Counted from the first letter of the stretch, positions 52,006-60,567 are shown. The stretch: 64,000 bases of DNA from DASQMT01 sp963835735 (GCA_963835735.1 CAWIGP010000001.1:1-64000); one strand, 5' to 3'. The notes: generated by a model from the sequence alone, not told the origin. Numbers and translations: made by a program.

Positions 52006-52655
52006 TACGGCGGGAAGTCGGCGTACCACTCGCCGAGCTTCCTGAACGCGGTCCAGAACGCCCGTTTGGCGGAATCCTCGTCGAGCGCCTCGTCGATGTT
52101 CGGCACGTAGAGCGCCTCGATCGACGGCGTGAGCGACTGGATCTCGCCGGGCCGCGCGCCGACCTCCTGCGCGAGCGGGAGCGACAACTCGTTGAGCACC
52201 TCCAGCGCCTCGGCCCCCATCACGACGACGATCCGGGGCTGCACGATCGCGAGTTCCTCGACCAGCCGCGCGACGCACTCCGGCGCGGCCAGCGCGGTGT
52301 CCGGCACCGGACACTTCACGCACAGCGTTCCGTACACCGCGAGCGGATCGATCTCGAGCCGCCTGAGCGACTTCATCAGCGCCGTCCCGGAACGCCCGTA
52401 GAACGCGACGCCCTCCTCGATCTCCGAGGCGGTCGGCGAGTACTTGAGCAGGAACACGTCGGCCTGCGGGTGGCCCGAGCCGAGGATCGGCATCAGACTT
52501 CCGCGCGGGCACGCGCTGCAGCTCTGGAGGTCGCGGGTGAATTGGTTGAGCTCGCGGATCGCTCGCTCCAGGTACTTCTCGCGGATCTCGTCGTCGGTGG
52601 CCGGCATCCCTCCCACGGGTTTGGCGGTGCCGCCTCGTTCCCCTTGTCCCTGCAT
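52002..52655 (-). CDS. Uracil-DNA glycosylase family protein, divergent
   Basis: A 217-residue protein with the four-cysteine pattern of Fe-S family 4/5 glycosylases: CSACPRG near the N-terminus, CVKCPVP and a later Cys in PECVARLVEEL. The VVVMGAEALEVL region also fits. The usual catalytic GEAPG-x-xED stretch is replaced by LLKYSPTASEIEEGVAFYGRSGTALM, so activity or substrate may differ. ATG 52655 shares a base with the upstream stop (TGATG); an internal ATG at 52607 is an alternative. Operon with the glycosyltransferase-PHP gene. Confidence 0.85.
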   Translation of the reverse strand: MQGQGERGGTAKPVGGMPATDDEIREKYLERAIRELNQFTRDLQSCSACPRGSLMPILGSGHPQADVFLLKYSPTASEIEEGVAFYGRSGTALMKSLRRLEIDPLAVYGTLCVKCPVPDTALAAPECVARLVEELAIVQPRIVVVMGAEALEVLNELSLPLAQEVGARPGEIQSLTPSIEALYVPNIDEALDEDSAKRAFWTAFRKLGEWYADFPPY

Positions 52656-54559
52656 CAACGATTGCGGCCGGAGGTCGCTCGGCGCAGCTTGCGCTCGCGC
52701 GCGGCCCGCCGCGCCGCCGGCGGCCTGGCCTTGGTCTGGAGGAACTTGAGCGCCTGCACCTGCGCGTAGTACAGCGAGGACGGGCGCCCGACGATGTCGG
52801 CGTCGGCGAGCGAGGCGAGGAACTCCTCCGGCCCGTCGAAGTCGCGCATGCGGATGCGGAGCAGCCCGAGCCCCTGCGCGACGTGCGAGTCCGATCCTGC
52901 GCCGCCGACGATCCGGTACTTGCCGGCGAACCGCACCGCCTCCTCGTTGTAGGCCGGGATCGCGATCCGCGGGTTGAACACCTCGATCGCGTCGACGTCC
53001 TCGACGACCTCCAGCAGATGCTCGTAGTCGGGCACGGAGTGCATGCGGTCGAACGGGTGCGGGACGTAGACGAGCCCGCCCTGGCGCTTGATCTCCGCGA
53101 TCGTCTCCTCGAGCGTCATGCCGCGCGGGATCTTCTCCTCGATGAACAGGCCGATCACCTCGCCCTGGTGGGCGGTCATCACCTCCTCGCCGACGATCAC
53201 TTTGACGCCGTACTCCTCGGCCTTCGCGCGCGCGTCGAGCGCGCCGGAGATCTCGTTGTGGTCGGTCACCGCGATCGCGCCGAGCCCCTGCTCCCGCGCG
53301 GTGGCCAGCAGCACGTTCACCGGCGTCGCGCAGTCGGAGGAGTGGTCGGTGTGCATGTGCAGGTCGACGTCGATCAGCGCCCGCGCGTCCAACCGGGCGC
53401 GCAGCGCCCCGTTCGCCTGCGGCGCGTGCCGGCGCGCGGCGACCTCGGTGTAGAGCGCCTCGAAGCGCTCTGCGACGCCGCTCCAAGCGAGCTCGGGCGC
53501 GCGCGCGGCAACGGCGCCGGCGAGCCGCTCCCGCAGCGGCGCGTCGGTCAGCAGGCGGGTGAGCTGCGCCGCCAGCGTGAGCGCGTCGCCCGGCTCGAAC
53601 AGCATGCCGAGCGCGCCGTCGCGCAGGATCTCCTCGTAGGCCGGCAGCCGCGCGGCCACCGGGACGGCGCCGGCCCCGAGCGCGCGCACCAGCAGTCCGG
53701 GCGCGGGCGCCTGGCCGAACGAGGCCGCCACGACGACGTCGGCGCCCGCGAGCACCGCCGCTTCGGTCGTGTCGGCCGCGGTGACGAGCTCGACGTGGTC
53801 GCGCAGCCGGCTGCGAAGCGCGCTCGGGCGCGCGCCGACCGGCGCGAACACGGTGGCCCGCCAGTCGGGCTCGTCGGGCAGCCGCCGCAGCGCGCGCAGG
53901 AACAGGCGCAGCGCCTGCCGGTCCTCGTGATCGACGAACGCGATCCGGAGCGGCCCCTCGCGCGGCCCGCGCTCGAGGATCTCGGCGCCCGGCCGCAGCA
54001 CGCGATAGGTCGCGGGGAACGCGCGCTCCATCAGCTCGCGGGTGGCGTCGAACGATGCGGTGCGGGCGTCCAGGCGGCCGAAGAAGCGCTCGACGAAGCG
54101 GCGCGCGACCTGCGTCGAGATCACCCGCTCGGCTGGCGCGTGGAACGTGCCTACGTTGAGCGCGCGCGAATGGCGCAGCGCGACCGACGACGTGCTCGGC
54201 GCGAACGGTTCGTGCACGTGGACGAAGTCGAACGGCGCGCGGCTCAGCACGTCGTCGATCGTGCGCGCGACGTCGAGCGGCGGCGCCGGGGCCGTCCCCC
54301 GTCGCGCCGGCGCGAGCGGCAGCAGTTCGCCGACGCCGAGCACCCGCACCTCGCCCTCGGGGGCGAAGAACTCGCCGGCCCGGATCAGCCGGCGCGACTC
54401 GCGCACGAGCTCTGGCGAGCGCGACGGCGCGAGCACCACCAGCCGGTGCCCGCGCGCCGCCAGCCTCTCCGAGAGCGAGCGCACGAAGGCGGAGACCTCG
54501 TGCTCGTCCTCCCACGGATGGGGCGTGACCTGCGCGATGGCGAAGGGGGGACCGCTCAC
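52655..54559 (-). CDS. Fusion of GT4-type glycosyltransferase and PHP phosphoesterase domain
   Basis: A 634-residue two-domain protein. Residues ~1-385 are a GT-B glycosyltransferase of PimA/GT4 type (VTPHPWEDEHEVSAFVRSLSERLAARGH, FDFVHVHEPF, and C-terminal LVRALGAGAVPVAARLPAYEEIL). From ~395 the PHP domain begins with DVDLHMHTDHSSDC, then VTDHNEISG, GEEVMTAHQGEVIGLF, VYVPHPFDR and GSDSHVAQG, the metal-binding His/Asp/Glu set for hydrolysing phosphate esters. GTG 54559 lies 8 nt after TATCCT. Ino1 and a CDP-alcohol phosphotransferase are adjacent, so inositol-phospholipid mannosylation with dephosphorylation is the best guess. Confidence 0.92.
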   Translation of the reverse strand: MSGPPFAIAQVTPHPWEDEHEVSAFVRSLSERLAARGHRLVVLAPSRSPELVRESRRLIRAGEFFAPEGEVRVLGVGELLPLAPARRGTAPAPPLDVARTIDDVLSRAPFDFVHVHEPFAPSTSSVALRHSRALNVGTFHAPAERVISTQVARRFVERFFGRLDARTASFDATRELMERAFPATYRVLRPGAEILERGPREGPLRIAFVDHEDRQALRLFLRALRRLPDEPDWRATVFAPVGARPSALRSRLRDHVELVTAADTTEAAVLAGADVVVAASFGQAPAPGLLVRALGAGAVPVAARLPAYEEILRDGALGMLFEPGDALTLAAQLTRLLTDAPLRERLAGAVAARAPELAWSGVAERFEALYTEVAARRHAPQANGALRARLDARALIDVDLHMHTDHSSDCATPVNVLLATAREQGLGAIAVTDHNEISGALDARAKAEEYGVKVIVGEEVMTAHQGEVIGLFIEEKIPRGMTLEETIAEIKRQGGLVYVPHPFDRMHSVPDYEHLLEVVEDVDAIEVFNPRIAIPAYNEEAVRFAGKYRIVGGAGSDSHVAQGLGLLRIRMRDFDGPEEFLASLADADIVGRPSSLYYAQVQALKFLQTKARPPAARRAARERKLRRATSGRNR

Positions 54560-54567
54560 CGTCGCGC

Positions 54568-54573
54568 AGGATA
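54568..54573 (-). promoter_or_regulatory. -10 box of leaderless promoter for the GT-PHP gene
   Basis: TATCCT on the minus strand with 8 nt to GTG 54559, in the 18-bp space after the ino1 stop. Confidence 0.5.
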
Positions 54574-54577
54574 TGGG

Positions 54578-55744
54578 TTAGGCCGAGGCCTTCTCCTGCT
54601 TCTTCGCCTCGCGCGCGGCCTTCGTGGCCTTGGTCAGGCGCGCGTGCTTCGTGATGAACTCCTCGGTCGCATCGCGCGCCTCGTCGTCCGGGCGCTGGTT
54701 GTGCGGCGACTTCATCAGGTAGGAGGACGGGCCGTCGAGCTGTCCGGCGAGGCCGTGGTTGAGAGCGAGCTTGCAGCAGCGCACCGCGTCGGTGACGATG
54801 CCCGCCGAGTTCGGCGAGTCCCACACCTCGAGCTTGAGCTCGGCCTGCAGCGGCACGTCGCCGAACGCCTGCCCCTCGAGCCGGATGTGCGCCCACTTGC
54901 GGTCGGTGAGCCACGGCACGTAGTCCGATGGGCCGACGTGCACGTCGTCGGCGGGCAGCTCGTGGCCCATCACCGACGTGACGGCGTTCGTCTTGGAGAT
55001 CTTCTTGGACTCCAGCCGCTCGCGCTCGAGCATGTTGTAGAAGTCCATGTTGCCGCCCACGTTGAGCTGCGACGTGCGCAGGAGCTTGACGCCGCGGTCG
55101 TGGAACAGGCGCGCGAGCTGGCGGTGGACGATGGTCGCGCCGACCTGCGACTTGATGTCGTCGCCGACAATCGGGAGCCCGGCCTTGACGAAGCGGTTGT
55201 TCCAGTAGTCCTCGCGGGCGATGAACACCGGGATGCAGTTCACGAAGCCACAGCCGGCCTCGATGATCTGCTCGACGTACCACTTGGTGGCCTGCTCGGA
55301 GCCGACCGGCAGGTAGGAGACGACCACGTCGGTCCGGGTGTCCTGGAGCACCTGGGCGATGTCGACGGTCGAGCCCGGCGCCTTCTGGATCTTCTCCGAC
55401 AGGTACTTGCCCAAGCCGTCGTGCGTCATCCCGCGCATGACCTCGACGCCGAGCTTCGGGATCTCGCCGGCGAAGTTCAGCGTGTTGTTCTGCCCGGCGA
55501 AGATCGCCTCGGAGAGGTCCTTGCCGACCTTGTCGACGTCGATGTCGAACGCGGCGGAGAACTCGATGTCGCGTACGTGGTAGCCGCCGAGATCCACGTG
55601 CATGAGGCCGGGAACCTGCTCGGAGGGGTCGGCGTCCTTGTAGTAGTGAACGCCCTGCACGAACGAGGACGCGCAGTTGCCGACGCCGATGATGGCGACG
55701 CGCACCTTGTCCTCCTGGTAACGCCCCTTGCCGTTGGTGCTCAA
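54578..55744 (-). CDS. ino1: Inositol-1-phosphate synthase (actinobacterial type)
   Basis: A 388-residue NAD-dependent enzyme converting glucose 6-phosphate to myo-inositol 1-phosphate. The NAD motif is VRVAIIGVGNCASSFVQGV, and YLPVGSEQATKWYVEQ, GDDIKSQVGATIVHRQLARLF, LNVGGNMDFYNML and WDSPNSAGIVTDAVRCCKL are diagnostic of the actinobacterial family. TTG 55744 follows GAGG at good spacing; the N-terminus is similar in length to mycobacterial Ino1. It provides the head group for the CDP-alcohol phosphotransferase encoded upstream. Confidence 0.96.
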   Translation of the reverse strand: MSTNGKGRYQEDKVRVAIIGVGNCASSFVQGVHYYKDADPSEQVPGLMHVDLGGYHVRDIEFSAAFDIDVDKVGKDLSEAIFAGQNNTLNFAGEIPKLGVEVMRGMTHDGLGKYLSEKIQKAPGSTVDIAQVLQDTRTDVVVSYLPVGSEQATKWYVEQIIEAGCGFVNCIPVFIAREDYWNNRFVKAGLPIVGDDIKSQVGATIVHRQLARLFHDRGVKLLRTSQLNVGGNMDFYNMLERERLESKKISKTNAVTSVMGHELPADDVHVGPSDYVPWLTDRKWAHIRLEGQAFGDVPLQAELKLEVWDSPNSAGIVTDAVRCCKLALNHGLAGQLDGPSSYLMKSPHNQRPDDEARDATEEFITKHARLTKATKAAREAKKQEKASA

Positions 55745-55803
55745 GTTCTCGTCCTCTTTTTCGGAGACATTCGGCTGACTTAGACCCCGCTGGATGGCCA
55801 GCG

Positions 55804-56433
55804 TTACAGCGCCGGTGCGCGCCGGAGTTCCTTGCGGACGTGGAAGATCCGCTGGCCGACCGTGATCACCGACAGTCCGGCGAGCAGCCAGACCGCCGGC
55901 TCGAGCAGTTCCACGTCGAAGATCCCGGCGCCCTTCGCGAACACCAAGCCGACGGACAGGATCACCACGCGAACCGCGCGGTCGGCGATCCCGACCTTGC
56001 ACTCCACGCCCAGCGCCTCGGCCCGCGCGCGGGTGTAGGAGACCATCAGCGACGCGAGCACAGCGACCACCACCGCAGCCACGGCGGCATCGTCGCCCGC
56101 CTGCGAGAACTGGAACGCGACCGCGGTCAGCACGATCCCCTCCTCCATCCGGTCCAACGTGGAGTCCAGGAACGCGCCGAAGCTCGTGCCCTTGCCCGAC
56201 ATGCGCGAGTAGCGCCCGTCGAGCGTGTCGCAGATCGAGCCGAGGATGAACGCGATACCGCCGAGGAAGTAGTACTCGTTGAACACGAGCGCGGCCGCGA
56301 CCACGCACAGCACGAGCCCTGTGAGCGAGATCGCGTTGGGCGTGAGGCGCGACTCGATCAGCCGGTTGCGCACCAGGGTCTGGTATTCGCGCGCCGTCGT
56401 CGGGCGCGCCCGGTCGAGCGGCGGAGAGGGCAT
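55804..56433 (-). CDS. CDP-alcohol phosphatidyltransferase (phosphatidylinositol-phosphate synthase candidate)
   Basis: A 209-residue membrane enzyme with about six helices. The CDP-alcohol motif is CDTLDGRYSRMSGKGTSFGAFLDSTLDR, holding the four catalytic aspartates (Asp-x2-Asp-Gly... Gly-x3-Asp-x3-Asp) with Ser in place of the usual Ala. In mycobacteria the homologous PgsA1 joins CDP-diacylglycerol to inositol 1-phosphate, and ino1 is the next gene here, so that reaction is likely. TAGCAT 12 nt before ATG 56433 is a possible -10. Confidence 0.93.
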   Translation of the reverse strand: MPSPPLDRARPTTAREYQTLVRNRLIESRLTPNAISLTGLVLCVVAAALVFNEYYFLGGIAFILGSICDTLDGRYSRMSGKGTSFGAFLDSTLDRMEEGIVLTAVAFQFSQAGDDAAVAAVVVAVLASLMVSYTRARAEALGVECKVGIADRAVRVVILSVGLVFAKGAGIFDVELLEPAVWLLAGLSVITVGQRIFHVRKELRRAPAL

Positions 56434-56457
56434 GGACGCCGGGGAATGCTAGAGGCC

Positions 56458-57264
56458 CTAGCGGGCGGCAGCCGGAGCGGCGGCCGGCATCCAGGCCCAG
56501 GCGGCGGGCCGCACGCGGGCGAAGCCCACCGCCGCGACCGCCGCCACGGCGGCGACCAGCGCGCCCGTGAACGCGTCGAACCACCAGTGGTTCGCGGTCG
56601 CCACGACCACGAACGTGACCAGCGCCGGGTAGACCAGCCAGAGCGCCTTCACCCATGCGCGCCGGGACATCGACGCCATCGGGACCCCGATCATCAGCGC
56701 GAACGCGACGTGCATCGACGGCACCGCGGCGAACGGGTTGTAGAGAGCATCCGCGGAGGACCCATCAGCGGTCACGCCCGTGAACTGCGCGACGGAGTCC
56801 TGGAAGCCGTACTCCGGCATGAACCGTGGCGGGGCGGTCGGGTACGCGGCATACAGCACCAGCGCGATCCCCATCGCGACCATGAACATATTGCGGATGA
56901 AGTAGAAGCTCGGGTTGCGCCGCAGGTAGATGAACGCGAGCACGGCCGTGGTGACCGCGAAGTGCGAGTTGAGATAGAGCCAGCTGGTCACGTCGATGAT
57001 CAGCGACGAGCCCCGAGCCCATGCGTGCACGGCAGGCTCGATGAACAGGCCCATCCCCTGCTCGAGATGGATCAGGTCGCGGGCGTTGTCGAATGCCTGC
57101 GCGACCTTGCCGTCCGTGAACCCGCGCACCAGCCGGTACAGCCAGTAGGCGCCGCAGAACAGCAGCAGCTGCCTGAGCAGGTCGGGCCAGCCCTTGGGGA
57201 GAAAGCGCGCCGCGAAGCGGTTGGGGAGCTGCCGCATCACTTTCACAAGGTACCCGTCGCTCAT
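56458..57264 (-). CDS. PAP2-superfamily membrane protein (inositol phosphotransferase/phosphatase-like)
   Basis: A 268-residue membrane protein with about six helices. The PAP2 catalytic motifs are visible: PSMHVAFALMIGVPM (His of motif 2) and ATANHWWFDAFTG (His and Asp of motif 3), with TAPPRFMP before them. This AUR1/PAP2_3-like branch includes inositolphosphoryl-transferring enzymes and lipid phosphatases. ATG 57264 overlaps the upstream membrane-protein gene (ATGA). With Ino1 and the phosphotransferase downstream, action on an inositol or polyprenyl phospholipid is plausible. Confidence 0.9.
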   Translation of the reverse strand: MSDGYLVKVMRQLPNRFAARFLPKGWPDLLRQLLLFCGAYWLYRLVRGFTDGKVAQAFDNARDLIHLEQGMGLFIEPAVHAWARGSSLIIDVTSWLYLNSHFAVTTAVLAFIYLRRNPSFYFIRNMFMVAMGIALVLYAAYPTAPPRFMPEYGFQDSVAQFTGVTADGSSADALYNPFAAVPSMHVAFALMIGVPMASMSRRAWVKALWLVYPALVTFVVVATANHWWFDAFTGALVAAVAAVAAVGFARVRPAAWAWMPAAAPAAAR

Positions 57265-58910
57265 CGGCTGCCGACAGGGGGGTTGACCGCACTCGTGCGG
57301 ATGGGGGCACCCGGACCGCTGCTCTTGTCGGCGCAGCGGGGCTCCCGCCGCAGCACCCCGGAGGCCGAGAAGCGCGCCCGCACCCGGACCATGCCGGCGC
57401 GGCGCACGTCCACCCGGGTCCAGCCGGTCGCGCTGTCCTCGGACACGCAGCCGTCGCCGTCGGCGACGGTCCAGTACGGCGTCCCGTGCTGGCGCACGAT
57501 CACTGTCCCCGGCCTGGTCGCCTCGAGGTCGAACCCGTCGGCCCCCGCGGCGGTCATGCGCGCGGCGCCCGACACTGGCGGCTCGGGGTTGCGCACCTCC
57601 CAGATGCGCCAGTCGGCCGACGCGTGCACGGGCTTCAGGAACGGCTGCCCGTCGAGCAGTAGCTCCCTCTCCGCCTTGGCCGAGAAGTCGAGCGGCGCGG
57701 CCGGCAGCGCGACCCAACGCACGGCGTTCTCGTCCAGCCAGCGCTCGTAGCGGGCGGCCGTGAGCGGGTGCTCCGGGTCGTAGAACAGCGGGTTGACCTT
57801 GCGGTCGAGCTGCCGGTGCCAGCCGCGCGCCAGCGGGTAGTCCTGGGCCAGGTACGTCGCCTCCCAGTGGTTGCGGGTGAGCGGCACCTCGAGCCGCTCC
57901 CCGGGCCGCGCGCGCGTCTGCAGGAATTGCAGCACCTCTTGGTGGAACGCCGCATGGGTGGACGGGTCCCCACGCGCCTCCTCCACCGCCCGCACGGCCG
58001 GCAGCCACTGCAGGTAGAGCAGCGCGACCGCGATCACGGCGATCGCGGTGCGCGGCGCCCGCGGACGCGCGAACAGCACGAGCAGCGCCGGGCCGAGGAC
58101 GACGCCGGGGCGCAGCGCGTTCTGCCCGAGCGAGTTGGGGATCACGAACGCGGCGACGAGGATCGCGATGTAGATCGCGGCTGCCCACAGCGCGGCGCGG
58201 CGCGTCGGGTCGACGAGCGCGAGCGCGCCGAGGCAGACCAGCAGCATCGGCCAGAACGCGGTGCCGACGAAGTGGTCCGAGCCGCCCTCGGGGAACAGGA
58301 TCGCCATCGTGAGCCCGCCCGCCACGGCCGGCCCGCCCAGCGCCAGTGCGGTGCGCCAGTCGCCCGGGCGCTGCTGCGCGCCTGCCACGATCGCGACCGC
58401 TGCGACGCACAGGAAGACACCGGCCACCGGACTCGCCCAGACGCTCGCGAGCGAGAGCAACGCCGCGGCGAGCCGCGAGCGCCGCGCACACGCCCAGGAG
58501 CCGACCGCGAGCGCGATCCCGAGCGTGAACGGCATCCGCCCGATCACGACGTTGCTCATCACGCCTCCGAGGAACAGCCAGGACGCGAGCGCGGCCGCCC
58601 CCGGCGTCGGCGCCATCCGCCGCGCGAGCACCGCGAACAGCCCGACGGCGACCACACCCGCGACCACGCCGACGAGCCGGGTTCCGGCCAGTGCCGCCAG
58701 CGGCGGGTACAGCAGCGAGTAGCCGGCCATGTGATGGCCGCCGTACCACTGGGCATTCCACGTCGCGAACCCCACCTGGTGCCAGAGCCACGTGCGGTAC
58801 GTGTGCGCCGCCATGTCCGCCGTCTCTGGGGCGGCGATCAGATAGGCGACGCCCAGGGCGGCGGCGGCCAGCGTGGGGACGAGCGGATGGGACAGATCGC
58901 GTCGCACCAC
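57261..58910 (-). CDS. Polytopic membrane protein, possible glycosyltransferase-like
   Basis: A 549-residue protein with about nine to ten hydrophobic helices in the first ~350 residues, then a soluble extracytoplasmic domain. The block TWNAQWYGGHHMAGYSLLYPPLAALAGTR in the first outer loop resembles large actinobacterial membrane proteins often labelled PTPS-related or mannosyltransferase-like. The C-terminal beta-rich part carries EVRNPEPP and two cysteines. The start is GTG 58910, eight bases after TACGCT. It is coupled to the PAP2 gene. A role in glycolipid or wall-polymer assembly is suggested only by context. Confidence 0.85.
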   Translation of the reverse strand: MVRRDLSHPLVPTLAAAALGVAYLIAAPETADMAAHTYRTWLWHQVGFATWNAQWYGGHHMAGYSLLYPPLAALAGTRLVGVVAGVVAVGLFAVLARRMAPTPGAAALASWLFLGGVMSNVVIGRMPFTLGIALAVGSWACARRSRLAAALLSLASVWASPVAGVFLCVAAVAIVAGAQQRPGDWRTALALGGPAVAGGLTMAILFPEGGSDHFVGTAFWPMLLVCLGALALVDPTRRAALWAAAIYIAILVAAFVIPNSLGQNALRPGVVLGPALLVLFARPRAPRTAIAVIAVALLYLQWLPAVRAVEEARGDPSTHAAFHQEVLQFLQTRARPGERLEVPLTRNHWEATYLAQDYPLARGWHRQLDRKVNPLFYDPEHPLTAARYERWLDENAVRWVALPAAPLDFSAKAERELLLDGQPFLKPVHASADWRIWEVRNPEPPVSGAARMTAAGADGFDLEATRPGTVIVRQHGTPYWTVADGDGCVSEDSATGWTRVDVRRAGMVRVRARFSASGVLRREPRCADKSSGPGAPIRTSAVNPPVGSR

Positions 58911-58918
58911 GACCCACG

Positions 58919-58924
58919 AGCGTA
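58919..58924 (-). promoter_or_regulatory. -10 box of leaderless promoter for the polytopic membrane protein
   Basis: TACGCT on the minus strand, 8 nt before GTG 58910. Confidence 0.5.
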
Positions 58925-58957
58925 GTGCTGCCGCCCGTCGGCGGCGGCTAGGACCTG

Positions 58958-59440
58958 TTAGGAGGCGAAATCCGCGGTCACGACCGCCTTGCGGGCGGAT
59001 CCGAGCGTGCCCCAGCGTCGCGCGACGCCGATCCGGCGGAATTCCGCGCCGAGCACGATCGCCCGATGTGGCGCGGAATCGAGCCACAGGCGCACGGCGG
59101 TCGCGGCACCGCCACGGCGCCGGGGCAGGGCCGCGAGCGTCTCGCCGACCATGCGCGCGTCCGCAAATCGGCGCACACGGCGGTCGAACGGAGTGCCGTC
59201 GCTCGAGGGGTGGTCGAAGAAGTCGGCGCGCAGCATGTCGCCCGAGTGCCGGTCGGCGGCGCGGCTGAGACCGTGGTGGGCGCGCAGCGGCGCGAGTCCG
59301 TGTTGCGCCCGCGCCGCGTTGAGCTCGTGGATCACCTTGCGCTCGAAGCCGTTCAAGCGAGGGCTCGCGCCGGCCGCGGTCGCGCCGGCCGCGAGCGTGG
59401 CGACGAGCACGGCAACGAGCGTGAGCGCGGTCCGGGTCAT
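58958..59440 (-). CDS. Secreted CAP/SCP domain protein (YkwD-like)
   Basis: A 160-residue protein with a signal peptide (MTRTALTLVAVLVATLAAGATAAGA) and a CAP domain: FERKVIHELNAARAQHGLAPL, DRHSGDMLRADFFDHPSSDGTPFDRRV, VGETLAAL and AVRLWLDSAPHRAIVLG. These are the usual blocks of bacterial YkwD-type proteins, whose role is poorly known. ATG 59440 is chosen for its signal peptide; upstream frame is read-through. Confidence 0.92.
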   Translation of the reverse strand: MTRTALTLVAVLVATLAAGATAAGASPRLNGFERKVIHELNAARAQHGLAPLRAHHGLSRAADRHSGDMLRADFFDHPSSDGTPFDRRVRRFADARMVGETLAALPRRRGGAATAVRLWLDSAPHRAIVLGAEFRRIGVARRWGTLGSARKAVVTADFAS

Positions 59441-59499
59441 GGCGGGGGCTTGCGGTCGCGGTCCGTCGCGAGCGCGGCAAGCTAGCGGCGCGTTACCCG

Positions 59500-59586
59500 T
59501 CATGTCGAGATCTGCAACGGGGGATTCACGCCGCCGCTCAGACCGTCGCCGCCGTCGTCCACGCCACCCCACCCGTCGTGGCTCAT
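59500..59586 (-). CDS. Possible 28-residue peptide coupled to the hydrolase
   Basis: ATG 59586 overlaps the hydrolase stop by four bases (ATGA) and opens a 28-codon frame, MSHDGWGGVDDGGDG... NPPLQIST, ending at 59500. It is rich in Gly and Asp. The coupling is the only support; no peptide-modifying enzyme is near. It may be chance. Confidence 0.3.
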   Translation of the reverse strand: MSHDGWGGVDDGGDGLSGGVNPPLQIST

Positions 59587-60506
59587 CCCGCCGCGGGGTC
59601 GTCCGCGCCGTCCCTGCGCCGGTTCAGCCCGCCCGCGGGGTCGTCGGTGCCGTCCCTGCGCCGGTTCAGCCCGCCCGCGGCCTCGTCGGCGCCGTCCCTG
59701 CGCCGGTTCCAACCCGCCGGCGCGGCCTCGTCGGCGCCGTCCAGGAAGCGGCAGACGCGGTCGACCAACTCGGGGCGGTCGAGCCAGGGCCAATGTCCGG
59801 CGCCGGCGATGTGCTCGACGCGGCCGTCCCCCAGCGCGGCCGCGAGGCCGTCAGCAAAGCGGGGCGGCATGTAGCGGTCGCTCGCGCCGTGCAGCACGAG
59901 CGCGGGGGCGGCGATCGTGTTCAGGTGCGCCCCGGCGCGGGCCAGCACGTCAGGCGGGCTGGCGCGGTAAAGCCGCAGGATCGCGCGCTGTGTGCCGGGG
60001 TCGAACGCGGCGAGCACCGGCTCGGCGCGGCCGGCCGGCAGCAGCCGCCGCACGACCGGCCCGATCGCCATCCCCATCGCCGCCTCGCCGAGCACTGGGA
60101 CGCGCCAGACGCGCGCGATCGGGTGCCAGCGATAGCCGGGCAGGAACGGCACCGTGTCGATCGCGACGAGCCGCTCCACGCGCTCCGGCGCGCGCTGCGC
60201 GAACGCGAGCCCGACCACGCCCCAGTCGTGCATCACCAGGCGGAACCGGTCCAGCTCGGCGAGCTCGCAGAAACGCTCGAGCCAATCGGCGTACCCGTCG
60301 ATCGAGTAGTCGAGGTCGCCGCGCTTGGCGCTCGCGCCGAAGCCGGGCAGGTCGGGCGCAACCCCTCCGCATTGGTCGAGGAACGGCGTCCAGAGCTCGC
60401 TGTGGTCGGGGACGCCGTGGATGTAAAGGATCGGCGGGTCGGTCGACGGCGCGCTGCGCCACGTCACCGGCAGGCCGTCGAGCTGGTCTTCGTGGACCGC
60501 GATCAC
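59583..60506 (-). CDS. Alpha/beta-hydrolase (haloalkane dehalogenase/epoxide hydrolase-like) with repetitive tail
   Basis: A 307-residue hydrolase. Oxyanion segment LYIHGVPDHSELW, DLPGFGASAK, and nucleophile elbow MHDWGVVG, where Asp sits in the GxSxG position, as in dehalogenases and epoxide hydrolases. ASDRYMPP and GAGHWPWLDRPE hold the acid region and catalytic His. After residue ~260 the tail is a 14-residue repeat (NRRRDGADEAAGGL and variants), encoded by a 42-bp tandem array, that is not part of the fold. Start GTG 60506. Substrate unknown. Confidence 0.9.
   Translation of the reverse strand: MIAVHEDQLDGLPVTWRSAPSTDPPILYIHGVPDHSELWTPFLDQCGGVAPDLPGFGASAKRGDLDYSIDGYADWLERFCELAELDRFRLVMHDWGVVGLAFAQRAPERVERLVAIDTVPFLPGYRWHPIARVWRVPVLGEAAMGMAIGPVVRRLLPAGRAEPVLAAFDPGTQRAILRLYRASPPDVLARAGAHLNTIAAPALVLHGASDRYMPPRFADGLAAALGDGRVEHIAGAGHWPWLDRPELVDRVCRFLDGADEAAPAGWNRRRDGADEAAGGLNRRRDGTDDPAGGLNRRRDGADDPAAG
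59593..59742 (-). repeat. 42-bp tandem repeat in the 3' end of the hydrolase gene
   Basis: Three units of 42 bp (59593-59634, 59635-59676, 59677-59718) and a half unit (to 59742) repeat a sequence beginning GCGGGGTCGTC and containing CCCTGCGCCGGTTCAGCC. 42 is a multiple of three, so copy number can vary without breaking the frame. Confidence 0.9.
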
Positions 60507-60567
60507 CGGCGGCGTATCCCATCACGCGCTCGGATGCGCGGACGTTTCACCCGAGCTCGGCGCTGGG

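Noticed and set aside
52656..55283. About 875-codon open frame continuous with the glycosylase
   Set aside because: Arg/Ala/Pro-rich shadow of the GT-PHP and ino1 genes in another frame, a product of the very high GC content.
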